Shown here piece by piece: positions 23,440-34,298 of a stretch of 64,000 nucleotides of DNA. Positions within the stretch are counted from its first letter, which is position 1, and every line of letters starts with the position of its first letter. The position numbers and the translations under genes were made by a program. The notes under the pieces are model-generated. The model was not told the origin of the DNA and did not search any database. It worked only from the letters and a program-made list of their open reading frames with translations. The stretch comes from Artemia franciscana. Its lineage: Eukaryota > Arthropoda > Branchiopoda > Anostraca > Artemiidae. The stretch is from NCBI RefSeq assembly GCF_032884065.1, contig NW_027062691.1, positions 1-64,000 on the forward strand, given 5' to 3'.

Positions 23440-24890
23440 TAACGGTAAGTAAGGAGCGACATTAAAACTTAAAACGAACAGAAATTACTCCGCATATGAA
23501 AGGGCTTTTTCTCCTCAATGCCTCGCTCTTTACGCTGAAGTTTGACCCTTTCTCTTAACTCTACTTTTTAAAACAGTAAGAAACCTTAGCGTAAAGAGCG
23601 GGGCGTTGAGGAGGAAAAGTCCCTTTCATATACGGAGTAATTTCTGTTCGTTTTAAGTTTTAATGTCGCTCCTTACTTTCATTTCAAAAAACTTATTTTT
23701 TTTTATTTAATTTCTGAAAGTTTTGAATTGATGCATGTCTGAATTTGGCTCTCCATACATAAATTATTAAAATATAATTTGCATATTATTTTTTTTTTTT
23801 GCTAAATGGCTTTCTCTTAGTTTTGATCAGACGATTTTGAGAAATGAGGGGTGGGGAAGGAGGCCTAGTTGCCCTCCAATTTTTCGGTTACTTAAAAAGG
23901 CAACTAGAACTTTTAATTTTTAACGAACGTTTTTATTTGTAAAACATATACGTAACTTAAAAATTAACTTACGTAACAAACTTTTATATTCTTATATTTT
24001 TGATTATATATATGAGGGGATTTGTCCCCTCGTTAATACCTCGCTCTTCACACTAAATCTTAAGTTTTGTCCCAATTCTTTAAGAATAACCCCTGAATCA
24101 GAAAGGCCGTAGAATAAATAGTTGAAATTACTAAAAATAATTTAGCATAAAGAGCGAAGTATTTATCTCCTCCTAAATACCTCGCTCTTTGTGGTAAAGT
24201 ATTTTTAGAACCCCTAATATGCGTAATAATCTCTGTTCGTTTTAAGTTTTAATGCTTCTCCTTACTTTCAATTGAAAAAAAATTTTCATGTTTATATTTT
24301 CATTGCTGTTTTTTTTTAATAGTAATGCTAGAAAACAATGCGCCATTTCCATTGAATTTCTCTTCCCCAATGAAATATTCCTCCAAGGAAAGATCCTCCT
24401 ATATAGCCCCCTCCCCTGAACCCCACACCCAAACCAAAAAAATTCCCCTGAAAATGTCGGTACACTTCCCAATAACCATTACTGTATGTAAACATTGGTC
24501 AAAGTTTGTAACTTGCAGCCCCTCCCCAAAGACGTAGATATGGTAAGTCATCCCCAAAGACATAGTTATTATGGTTTTCGACTATGCGGAACAAAATGGC
24601 TATCTCAAAATTTTTATCCGTTGACTTTGGGAGAAAAATGAGCGTGGAAGATTCCCTCCGATTTTTTTTGGTTACTTAAAAAGTAAACAAAAATGTTTTT
24701 TTTTTTAAATAATGCTGTAAAATCCAGCAACTCTTCATGAAAATGCTCTTCCCTGTGGTAAATTCACCCATAGAAACATCCTCTCACGTATCCCACTTCC
24801 CCTGACCATAAAATTTTTTATACATTAAACGTTGGATCTCACACGTTTTATACTTTAAACGTCTTTGTGTTGGAGAAATTTTTGGAGGGA
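23440..24890 (+). repeat. Composite palindromic repeat, full forward copy
   Basis: Module A lies at 23443-23690, the linker at about 23690-23990, module B at about 23995-24255, and the tail at about 24260-24890. The tail includes 'gactttgggagaaaaatgag', 'ggttacttaaaaagt' and the 'tctcacacgttttatacttt' end. This is the most complete copy and can serve as the reference for module order. Confidence 0.75.
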
Positions 24891-25007
24891 GGGGACTGTT
24901 TTTCTAACTTGTTTTTCTAAGAAAATTTTTTTTCTAGCTTGTAATTCGATTTCCCGAAAATATTTGTCGCACGTTGGGATCCCTCATGATCTTAAAAAGG
25001 ATCACAA

Positions 25008-25350
25008 CTTAAGTGAAAACAGATCTTTCTTCAAATATAAGTATGCTACAAGAGTAGCCTATGTTTGAGTTGGAATCGTAGCCTATGCAAAAAAAAAATA
25101 TGGAAGGAATTAACAGCTAGAATTTTTTTTATCAGAATGTTTCAATCCAAAATTTGAGATAGCATCCTGCTTTCTATGGCTGTAATGAGAGAAAGGTTAA
25201 GATGGCTAGGGCACGCTTTGTGGAAAAAGGATGAATTATTACCAAATACAGTCCTTTTTGGCTGGCCGTCTAGGGCTAAACAGAAAGCTGGTCATCCGCG
25301 GTTGGTGTGGGAGGATTTCATGAAGAAATATGGGGATTCATGGGGAATAT
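25008..25350 (+). mobile_element. LINE 3' end, copy 1, cut by a TA microsatellite
   Basis: The frame from about 25176 reads MRERLRWLGHALWKKDE, then SRAKQKAGHPRLVWEDFMKK. The R-L-RWLGHxLR and GRPRLRW blocks are typical of the end of ORF2 in RTE/craniofacial-development-protein-2-like LINEs. About 165 bp upstream also match copy 2 at 26331. The copy ends abruptly at the (TA)n tract, losing the last ~35 codons that copy 2 keeps. Confidence 0.6.
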
Positions 25351-25355
25351 GGGGA

Positions 25356-25358
<3 letters not shown>

Positions 25359-25436
<78 letters not shown>
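25359..25436. repeat. (TA)n microsatellite, 78 bp
   Basis: This is an uninterrupted TA run of 39 units. Long Ile-Tyr open frames across it on both strands are artefacts of the repeat. Confidence 0.95.
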
Positions 25437-25437
<1 letters not shown>

Positions 25438-26330
25438 CAGGCACGTACGCAAGAAATTTTTTTTCGGGGGGGGGGGGAACCTCGAAACAGCAGATATAAA
25501 GTAGTAATTTTTTATTTAGTAATGCAAAAAGCACGTATATCGGAAAATACAGATTAACTTTAATTTGTAGTATTGTAGCGGATGGGGGGAAGAAGACTGG
25601 AGCCTCAAAAGTACGTTTTAGGCTCAGGTTGTGTTCATAGCGATTTAGAATCAGTGATTAATCTATTATATCCCACTGAAAGGGAAATTTTAGGGTTAAC
25701 AGTGCGATATGGGTGTTGCAGGGGGTAGTTCTCCTAATGCAAAAACGTAGATTTTAATGAAAAATAATAGTTTCCAAAATTGATCCATAAAAGCTGTACT
25801 TTATCCTGAAAAGGGGGGATAAACGCCCTAGTATCAAGGATAATTCTATTTTGCCGTGGAAAGCAAACTCTCTTTACAAAAAAACAACAACAGTACAATT
25901 GCTAATTACTTCAAAGAGGGTAAAAAGTTGGACAGAAAACGTATTAATAATTGGGCAGTGACTTGACCGGATAATTGCATGCTGTAAATCCCCCAAAAAA
26001 GGCTTCACAAATGTATCTAATTCTTAATAAACGTCCTATTTTTGCCAGAAATCCCAAGAAACCATTGGGAAATTAAAAATTTCACAAAGTTTCAGGCTAA
26101 ACAAATGAATTTCAATTAACCTAGGAAATGACAACAAGCTACTGTTGTCGTTTCATGTGCAATTATTTGGTTCCTTGTTGGGTTTAAAATATTCAATAGC
26201 ATATCACCCGCGAGGCGATTAGTTATCTGATTGTTTCGTACTTAGAGAGGGAGATGATTCACAACAGTGCATTTTAATGTCAAAACATCCCAGCTCTCAT
26301 TGAACCGTCAGATAAATAAATAGGGTAATT
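25437..26330. other. Non-repeat spacer between two LINE ends
   Basis: No gene is seen. It contains a G-run at 25466-25477. Because the two LINE ends flanking it are alike for ~300 bp, it may be an insertion between tandem copies. Confidence 0.4.
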
Positions 26331-26770
26331 AACTTGAGTGAAAACAGATCTTTCTTCAAATATAAGTAGGCTATTTTTGAGGTGGATTCGTAGCCTATGC
26401 AAAAAGAATTCTGGAAGGAATCCACAACTAGAATTTTTTTTATCTGAATAGTCCAATCAAAATTTTGAGATAGCATCCTGCTTTCTATGGCTCTAATGAG
26501 AGAAAGGTTAAGATGGCTAGGGCACGCTTTGCGGATGAAGGATGACAGATTACCGACGATTGTCCTTTTTGACCAGCGGTCTAGGGCTAAGCAGAAAGCT
26601 GGTCATCCACGGTTGGGGTGGGAGGATTTCATAAAGAAAGCTTTAAATGAAATGGGAATTTTCTGGGAGAGTGTAAAGAGGGAAGTTTTGAATATATTGG
26701 ATTGGAAGAGGACTGAGCTTAGCCGTGTTGGCCTCAGAGGGCTTGGTGCTGCGGTAATTTGTTAGTAGTA
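26331..26770 (+). mobile_element. LINE 3' end, copy 2
   Basis: The frame at 26487-26765 reads MRERLRWLGHALRMKDDRLP, KQKAGHPRLGWEDFIKKALN, FWESVKREVLNILDWKRTEL and ends at TAG near 26763. The 5' flank matches copy 1 from 'gtgaaaacagatctttcttc' on, apart from a short deletion. This is the final part of LINE ORF2. A third copy of the same end is at 60970-61150. Endonuclease and reverse transcriptase are missing (5' truncation). Confidence 0.65.
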
Positions 26771-27569
26771 GAAGTATTTTTTTGTTCAGAATAGTTGAAA
26801 GGCCGAACAATTATACCTTTCGAGATACCACGATCCTTCTGGGAATAGGTCTAAGTTATTAAATTTGCCCGTCGCTTACGTAGCCTATTACAGGGAAGTA
26901 TACATACATTTTTTGAATGCGGGAGTATTTTCTGCAAGTGAAATTTTTTACGAGGAGAATTTCCCATGGCAGGTAAGTTACTAGGGGGTAAATTTCTCAT
27001 GACAAATTTTACACCAGGGGAATTTGCTAGAATTCTTACACGAAATTTTGCCGTAACACCACGATCCTCCTGGGAATATGTCTAAGTCATACCTTTTGTC
27101 TGTTGCTTACGTAGTCTTTTATAGGGAAGTATACATACATTTTATGAGTGGGGGAGATTTTCTGCTAGTAAAATTTTTCACGGGGAGAATTTCCAATGAG
27201 AGGGAAGTTTCTAGGGGGTGAAATTTTCAGGAGAAATTTAACACCAAGGGAATTTGCTAGAATTCTTATACGAAGTTTTACCGTAAAAAGCAGGGCGATG
27301 AGGGAGGGACAATCCCTTTCATATACAGAATATTTTCTGTTCTTTTTAAGTTGGAAGATATACTATCAAACATAAGTTGTCGAGCCAGCTCTTACTAGGT
27401 TTTATTTCTCGTTTAAATCTCTTTAATTGCATCTTCAAGATAGATCATTGGCAGGTGGTGAGAACTCCTTGATGTGGCTGAATTAGCGCATTGGATGTTT
27501 CCTAAATTTGTGAAGATACATTTGTTATATGGTTTTAAGATATATTAAATAAAAAAACATTTTTTTTTA
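26771..27569. repeat. Two short direct repeats and a half module A
   Basis: The block 'accacgatccttctgggaat' to 'acgaa(a/g)ttt' occurs twice, at about 26829-27048 and about 27057-27277. A right half of module A ('cttttcatatac'-like, 'gagggagggacaatccc') follows at about 27280-27345. No gene is seen. Confidence 0.55.
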
Positions 27570-28745
27570 CTGAAAGTAAGGAGCGACATTAAAACTTAAA
27601 ACGAACAGAAATTACTCCATATATGAAAGGGGCTGTTCTCTCTTCAATATCCCGCTCTTTACGCTAAAGTTTGACGCTTTCTCTCCACTCCATTTTTAAA
27701 AACATTAAAAAACTTTAGCGTAAAGAGCGGGGTGTTGAAGAGAGAACAGCCCCTTTCATATACGGAGTAATTTCTGTCCGTTTTAAGTTTTAATGTCGCT
27801 CCTTACTTTTGGTTAAAAAAAACTTGTTTTTTATTTATTTAATTTCTGAACGTTTTTGAATTACAGCATGTTTTGATTTTGGCTCTCCACACTGGAATAA
27901 TTAAAACGAAATTTGCCTATATATTTTTTTTTTGGCTAAATGTTTTTCTCATAGTTTTGATCGGATAATTTTAGAGAAAAAGGAGCAGAGGAGGCCTAGT
28001 TACCCTCCAATTTGCGGCTACTTAAAAAGGCAACTAGAACTTTTAATTATTTACGAACGTTTTTGTAACTTACGAATTAACTTACGTAACGAACTTCTAT
28101 ATTCGTATGTTTTTACTACTTATATGAGGGGGTTCGCCCCCTCGTGAATACCTCGGTCTTCATACTAAAGCTTATATTGTGTCCCAATTCCTTAAGAATG
28201 GCCCCTGAATCACAAAGACCGTAGAATAAATAGTTGAAAATACTAAAAATACTTTAGCGTAAAGAGCGAGGTATTAGAAGGAAGTGAACCCCTCATATGC
28301 GTAATAATTTCTGTTCGTTTTAAGTTTTAATGCTCCTCATTACTTTCAGTTGAAAAGTTTTTCATATTTTTTAAATGCTGGAAAATTCTGCGCCCCCTTC
28401 ATGGAAATTCTCTTCCCCCATGGAAACTTCCCCACAATCGCTCAACCTCCCCCAACCAAAAAATTCACCTGAAAGCATCAATACACTTCCCAAAAACCAT
28501 TACTACATGTAAACACTGGTCAAAGTTTGTAACTTACTGTCCCTCCCACGGGGACTATGGGGGAGTAAGTCGTCCTCAAAGACATAGTTATTAGGTTTTT
28601 CGACTAAGTTGGATAAAATGGCTATCTCAGAATTTTGATGCGGTGAATTTAGGAAAAAAATGAGCGTGGGAGGAGGCCTAGGTGCTCTCCATTTTTTTGG
28701 TCACTTAAAAAAGGCCCTAGAACTTTTAATTTCCGTCAGAATGAG
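27570..28745 (+). repeat. Composite palindromic repeat, forward copy
   Basis: Module A lies at 27570-27818 with both arms complete, the linker at about 27820-28090, module B at about 28095-28345, and the tail at about 28345-28735, ending in 'gcgtgggaggaggcctaggt'. The frames at 27932-28147 and 28660-28842 lie entirely in repeat. Confidence 0.75.
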
Positions 28746-28949
28746 TCCTCTGGCGACATTCTCGGACCACTGGGTCGATACGATCACCCCTGGAAAAAAT
28801 ACGGCAAAAAAAAAAAACGAAATTCAACATTTTTGTAGATAGTAGTTTGAAACTTCTACTCTCGGGTTCTCTGATACGTTGAATCTGATGGTGTGATTTT
28901 CGTTAAGATTGTATCACTCTTAAGGGGTGTTTTCCCCTATTTTCTAAAA

Positions 28950-29160
28950 TAAGGCAAATTTTCTCAGTCTCGTAACTTTTGATGGGTATAACTAAATTTG
29001 ATGAAACTTATATATTTAAAATCAGCATTAAAATTCGATTATTTCGTTGTAGCTACTGCTATATAAAATTCGGTTTTTAAGAGTTTCGGTTATTATTGAG
29101 CCGGGTCGCTCCTTACTACAATTTGTTACCATAAACTCTTTGATTAAATTTGTTTTAAGC
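28950..29160 (-). repeat. Interspersed repeat, partner of 16.64-16.83 kb
   Basis: It carries 'cgtaacttttgatgggta' followed by 'agccgggtcgctccttacta' as at 16.64-16.83 kb. The reverse complement follows LINE tails at 37.3 and 55.4 kb. Confidence 0.6.
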
Positions 29161-29929
29161 ATTTGAAATTCACTCATGTGAGCGTCTTCACCTCAAAGCA
29201 GCCCAGTCTTCAAATGACAGCTAAATCTTTCATTCAGAAAAGGGGCGGATCCAAGGAGGGCACGGGAGCACCCCCCCCCCCCCATGACATGATGTTGTAT
29301 TTTTGGTTGGGACAGCTTGCTCTGGTTTGGGCCTGGACGAAAGTGATTTTTCTTTGTAATTGATTTTTAATAGTTGAGTTTTTCATAAATTTTTCAATAT
29401 TAAGACTGTTTTTTTTTTGTAAACCAGTTTGAAAGAAGATTTTAGTCACTTTGTGCAGTCTTTGTTAAGTTTTACTAATGTCGCATACCGCCAAAAATTA
29501 TTTAATTAAATTTAGGTTTATCAACGGAATCTGTCCGTATTACTGCAAAAGCCAACTGCAAGGCGAAGATCTTCATTTTGTAGTAACAAGGAGGAGAAAT
29601 TAAAATCATAACTTCTTTTTACTGTCAAAAATTTGTTTTTGAGTCTGTCTTGCTATGGCACTAAGGCAAAGAAATTGATAGGCCTATCATTACTTTTTTG
29701 GTAGTCTGTTTTGGTTATTTGGGTTTGCTTGTTTTGCAAAGAGGGATGGCTTTTACAACACAGCCTAGTAGTTTTTTAGCGAATTTGTATAATAGAAAAT
29801 AAATGCACGAGAAGCGCAAAATTTATCAATTTAAGTTTTTGTGAGAAATGATGGCCACTTTACTGCCTATTTTCATCTAATCAAAGCTCCGCATTATACA
29901 ACATATCACCTCCTCTGTTCATCTTAAAA

Positions 29930-30300
29930 CATTTAAATAAAGGCCAAACTCTTTAATACTTTAGACTATTTCCTCTACCCTACAACGCATAATTGTTGAG
30001 GTTCCCTTTATTTTGCGGGCATTTTTTTGTTTGCAAGTTTATCTAAGCAACCTATTATGCCCTCCCCCAAAGAAAATCCTGGATCCAATATTTTCTCTCT
30101 GAAAATCGAATTTAAAATAACAAATTTCAAGACATTAAAATGTCTAATAACCAGACAAAGAGCCTGAGTCATAGATCTCAGCAAAGAATATCTAAACAGG
30201 TTTTTCGGAAGTGACTCAGAAATAGCAAGTCTCTGACTTGAGAGACCGAGTATTGGGTGCTCAGAGACCGAGTATTGGGCATGTTGCAATCCAATCAAAG
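29930..30300 (-). repeat. Inverted partner of the 16.06-16.4 kb repeat
   Basis: The reverse complement of this stretch matches 16.08-16.38 kb, including 'tagacattttaatg' and the 'tggatccaggattttctttg' equivalent. A frame of 96 codons is open through it. The same frame is open in the other copy but neither has a plausible start. Confidence 0.55.
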
Positions 30301-31669
30301 ATTCTGCCCGGGATTTAGTCTGTGACCGACAACAGGTGGGTTTACCCTATTGATTCACCCCTACTTGCTGCTTTCTTTGGTTGAGTACTTGCTTATTGCA
30401 GTGATTCATGTTGAGTACAAAATTTTCTACAATGGATAGGGGAGTGCTTTTCAACAACTTCCCATCCTTCATTTGGAGAACATGTCCTGACTAGCCTATC
30501 TCAATCTTTCTCTTATTATTGCTCTTAATAATGGGATAGAACCACATTATTTGCAGAGCTTACTGTTAAGGATATGTCAGTCAGACAAGTAGCAAAACAA
30601 TCTCAAGGTAATATTTAACCCCTAGTCTTCACCTTTACTCTGTTTCATTCTGGAGAGGAGTAATTCTACTTTAACACCAAACTTTAGGTGAAATGATGTT
30701 TTGAACATGATGATGATGTTAAAAAAACACATCAGATTTAGTTTGATTCTGTCAAAACTGAAATAAAACCAAGGATAGATTGATGAGAAGGAGTTCCTGA
30801 AGTGCATGATGGGCCATTAATGCCCCATTAGTGTTAAAAATCAATTTTAAAGTAAATAAATATAAGATAGTAAATAAATAATTGCAAACCAGTTGAATTT
30901 TAAATAGCTGATGCTACAGTTGCTGGAATTGATTCTTCTTAGCCTAGTTTCAACTACACCCACGTTTCTTATGATTTTGAATTTCAAGCGACTTGATATT
31001 ACATCTCTGAAAGTTAAACAATGCCGCCAAAAAGGCAACGGTAGAGCCCAAAATAGGTAAAGACATTTTCGCCGCTTGTGAGTCAAGATGAATCCAACAC
31101 AATCAACTGTGTTAAGCATGAAAAAGTGATTATGGAACAACCTGGATTTTTGGGGGGAAAACTTATATTATTGGTATCCTTTTTTATTCTCAGTGGTAGG
31201 AATTAAGTCTTTATTATCATTTTTCGGGAAGTATATTATTGCTTTTTCCTTAAAGTTTATTGTGGGCAGGATTTTTTTTTCCTTAACTGTATCTATCATA
31301 GCTCTTCTAAACCCCCTCAGAGATGGGGGTCAAACATTAAGCTGGTATAGAGAATCTGACATCCCCTTACCTGCCATTGCCATTGCTGTATCTCTAATCT
31401 CTAGCGATGACAGCCAGACACTACACAAGTAGTCTTAGAGTTCCCAAACCCCAAAACTGATTCCAAGCTGAACGATGACTTTCAGACAGTTATTAGAAAG
31501 CAGAAACACAAAAAAAACTCCACAAGTCCTCCTAAAATAACAGAAATCCCTAACAGGGTTACAGTTATGGAATTGAAAAACAAACCCATCATCCTTTTCA
31601 CCTCAACATAAAAGACCAAGTGTTTGCTACGAAAATATCACTAACATTATAATGAGTCTATTCGAATCT
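30301..31669. other. No supported gene
   Basis: Short open frames (30622-30807, 30847-31140 minus; 31193-31432 plus) have no recognised motif or splice context. Confidence 0.4.
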
Positions 31670-31694
31670 TAAATATTTAGTTTCAGTGTGAATA

Positions 31695-32060
31695 TTAATA
31701 GAGATGGCTCTTTTACAGTTAGGCTCCAAGACAGAAAAGATGCCTTCTAAGCTCTTAACCAACATAGAATTGGTAAAATACCAGTTACTTCTGAATTGTT
31801 GACTCCGACTCTAAAATAATATTATCCGAATAGTAATGTATAATATCCCAATTGAACTATTAACTGAAGACCTGAAAGATGGTTTAATGTATAATACGGA
31901 AGAAATGCTGAAGGTCTTTGATATCCATACGATGGGCAATCCAGGTGCTATTCAATTGCTAAACAGTAAGAGTGTCCTTTTTATTTTACCAGTGAGTACA
32001 CAGTTTGACTCATTGTTCCTTTTTGGTCAAAATAAATCTTATAAATCATACCAAGAAAAA
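31695..32060 (+). mobile_element. Possible LINE ORF1 (gag-like) fragment
   Basis: The translation runs DGSFTVRLQDRKDAF, stop, IGKIPVTSELLTPTLK, stop, then after a one-base shift MYNIPIELLTEDLKDGL and MGNPGAIQLLNSKSV. A strand-helix pattern with a VxxYNIPxEL block followed by an xxLxDGL helix resembles the RRM-like part of LINE ORF1 proteins. Stops and a frameshift are present. The zinc-knuckle part expected after it is not seen. The assignment is by pattern only. Confidence 0.35.
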
Positions 32061-32639
32061 TCCTATTCAAGCAGCCAACATTTCTTCGAGCTTTGCTTTG
32101 TAAAGTTGCTCAAGCTCAGGACCGGTGAAGAAAATTCGGATTCATAGTATGAATACCATTCATCATTTGAAGCAGAAGCAGCATCAACCTGTATTTGTGA
32201 AACAATTCTGAAAAGATAATTCGGGTCTAACCTTGCCAAAGCAGAATTATATTTATCAGATTTTCCTTATGAGTTGCGAGAGCTCTTGAAAACATTTTTT
32301 TTTGTACGGACTCGCAGATCATTTAGGATATCACTTTTCGGACGACTACAGCCTTTTTATTATGAAAAACAAAGTTTTGCACGGTGGCAGGAGGAAATAA
32401 GTTCAGGATTTGAAGACCAGCTGGGAACAATCTTCCGCAAATCGAAGAGCATGAATAAATTTCCGCAGAATAAACATCCATACATAGCTGTATTTCAGTG
32501 TCAGGAGGATGAAATGAATTATGTAAAAGATGGGAGGGAATACGTATCTAGTCCAGAATAAAGTCTGACGAAAGCATAAATAATTCCGAATTAACTTTTG
32601 ACCAATCGCGAACAAATTGAGAGACTCAGATATTACGAT

Positions 32640-33310
32640 GGATGAGGAACCAACTTTTCTATTTGAAAAGAAGAAGCTATTGAAAGATGATCCGAAAGTT
32701 GGAATTTGCACGGGACTTTCATTCGATTAATAACAAAACCAGAGGAAGTTACAACATGATCCAGAATCGATGTATGGAATGATGTATGTATATAACTAAA
32801 AATAGATTCTTTATCAACAACATAAAAAGAATCACCAAAAAGGTTTTTAATCAGATTAGCCCTCATAGATAGTTTGTAACCTACTTCACTTAAATCACAA
32901 CTAGAATCCCCTAGAATTGCATATTGAAGACCTAGATCTTCTAAATAGAATCCTAATTTTTCACATGACAGGGCAATAAGACCTTCAGATACATCATTAT
33001 CGTAATATAATTAAGACACAAATCTCAACTCTAGTGGCTAAATGACAATCACTTGCCTAAAGTAGACTAGACCTAAGTGACGACACCACAAAAATTCCTA
33101 GACTTCCGGGAGGCCTTCCTCTAGTATTAAGTCTTTTTGCGGGAACGCAGTAAGATGTTGCACCATCTAATCTCATTAGATTTTTGCTATGCTTTGTCAA
33201 AAAATGCTCTTGTGCGCGCATAACGTCATACTTCGCAAGTAGCGTGGTCAGCACTGGTAGTTTATTCGCGAAAGAACAATTTATGTTCCAAGATAGAAAA
33301 TTTATCACAG
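32640..33310 (-). mobile_element. LINE endonuclease (EEP) fragment
   Basis: On the minus strand the frame begins MINFLSWNINCSFANKLPVL (33308), a typical start of the LINE endonuclease (L-x-WN-x-N). It continues with AKYDVMRAQEHFLTKHSKNL, where the QE motif binds metal, and LGIFVVSS. Further down come LQYAILGDSSCDLSEV (position of the GDFN motif, changed to GDSS), TSILDHVVTS (D-H motif) and FQLSDHLSIASSF (SDH motif) near 32690. Several frameshifts interrupt it, so it is inactive. The reverse transcriptase that should follow at lower coordinates is absent. Confidence 0.65.
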
Positions 33311-34298
33311 TGAGTCATTGGCTCACGGTTTTGCAGTTTTTAAGTCGGTTAATGCTGTAGCAAGTATGGCCTGTAGCTTTACAGCTTACACAAAAAGGAA
33401 TGCTCTTAGACGGGGATTCAGATTTTGACTTATGGTAACTAGCTCCGCATTATTTAAGAGTTGGACATGAATGAATTTTTTCGTTTCCAAATTGCAAAGA
33501 AAACAATAGTGATTCAGTTTTAAAGAATTTTCTACTTTTTGTTACTGATTTACAAAAACGGCACTGGATTTTATCCCGATCACCAAAAAGTATTCAAAAA
33601 ATGCTCATCTTGAGATATTTCAGTCCTCAATTGGACTGAAACATTCAGCAGGAAAATCAAAAGAAACTAATTTGAAATCAATCACGTAACTATTAATGAA
33701 ATGCGATTGACTATACTGACGAGTCCATTGATTTTTGAATTAAAATGGAATAGTTGTGGGCATCAAGTCATGGCTAATTGTAGAAAAAGCCAAGACAGAT
33801 AGTCCAATTGAATGTGAAGAAAAACCTGGCATTAATTTACCCCCTTTCCATGGTGTTTCATGGAATTGTTTCCATGATATTTAGCTTGAAAAATCCGACG
33901 AAAAGGGTACAGTTTTAATCCATTATTGTTTGGCCACTGAGCTGTAGAAACAGTGCCAATAAAGTTTATATATGTCTGGCATTAATGGGGAGGGGATCAG
34001 CTTCCCAATCGTACCCTTTTCACCCCCTGGTACCCTTACAGCCACTAATTGCATCAGATAAAACTATCAAGATATGCGTTAAGTTCATCAGGATTGAAAA
34101 GTTTAATAACTGTGTTTATGGGTACAAGACAGCTCTCTGTATCTTCACGGGGAATAGTTGTAAATGATGTCTTGTTGTTGAACCAGAAATATGTGGTTGA
34201 AAACTAAGCAAAATTTGTCTGAATAAAAGTGAGTTAGAGTCACATTTGAGTCTATCCCCTTTCCTATCCTATATCCCCTTAATCAAAAGTTAATAGAG

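Noticed and set aside
25176-25534. Long frames of Ile-Tyr on both strands
   Set aside because: They are produced by the (TA)n microsatellite. Only the N-terminal LINE part is meaningful.
30008-30298. 96-codon minus-strand frame, also open in the copy at 16.1 kb
   Set aside because: Both copies belong to an interspersed repeat, neither has a start or splice context, and the few differences do not favour silent positions in any way I can judge by eye.
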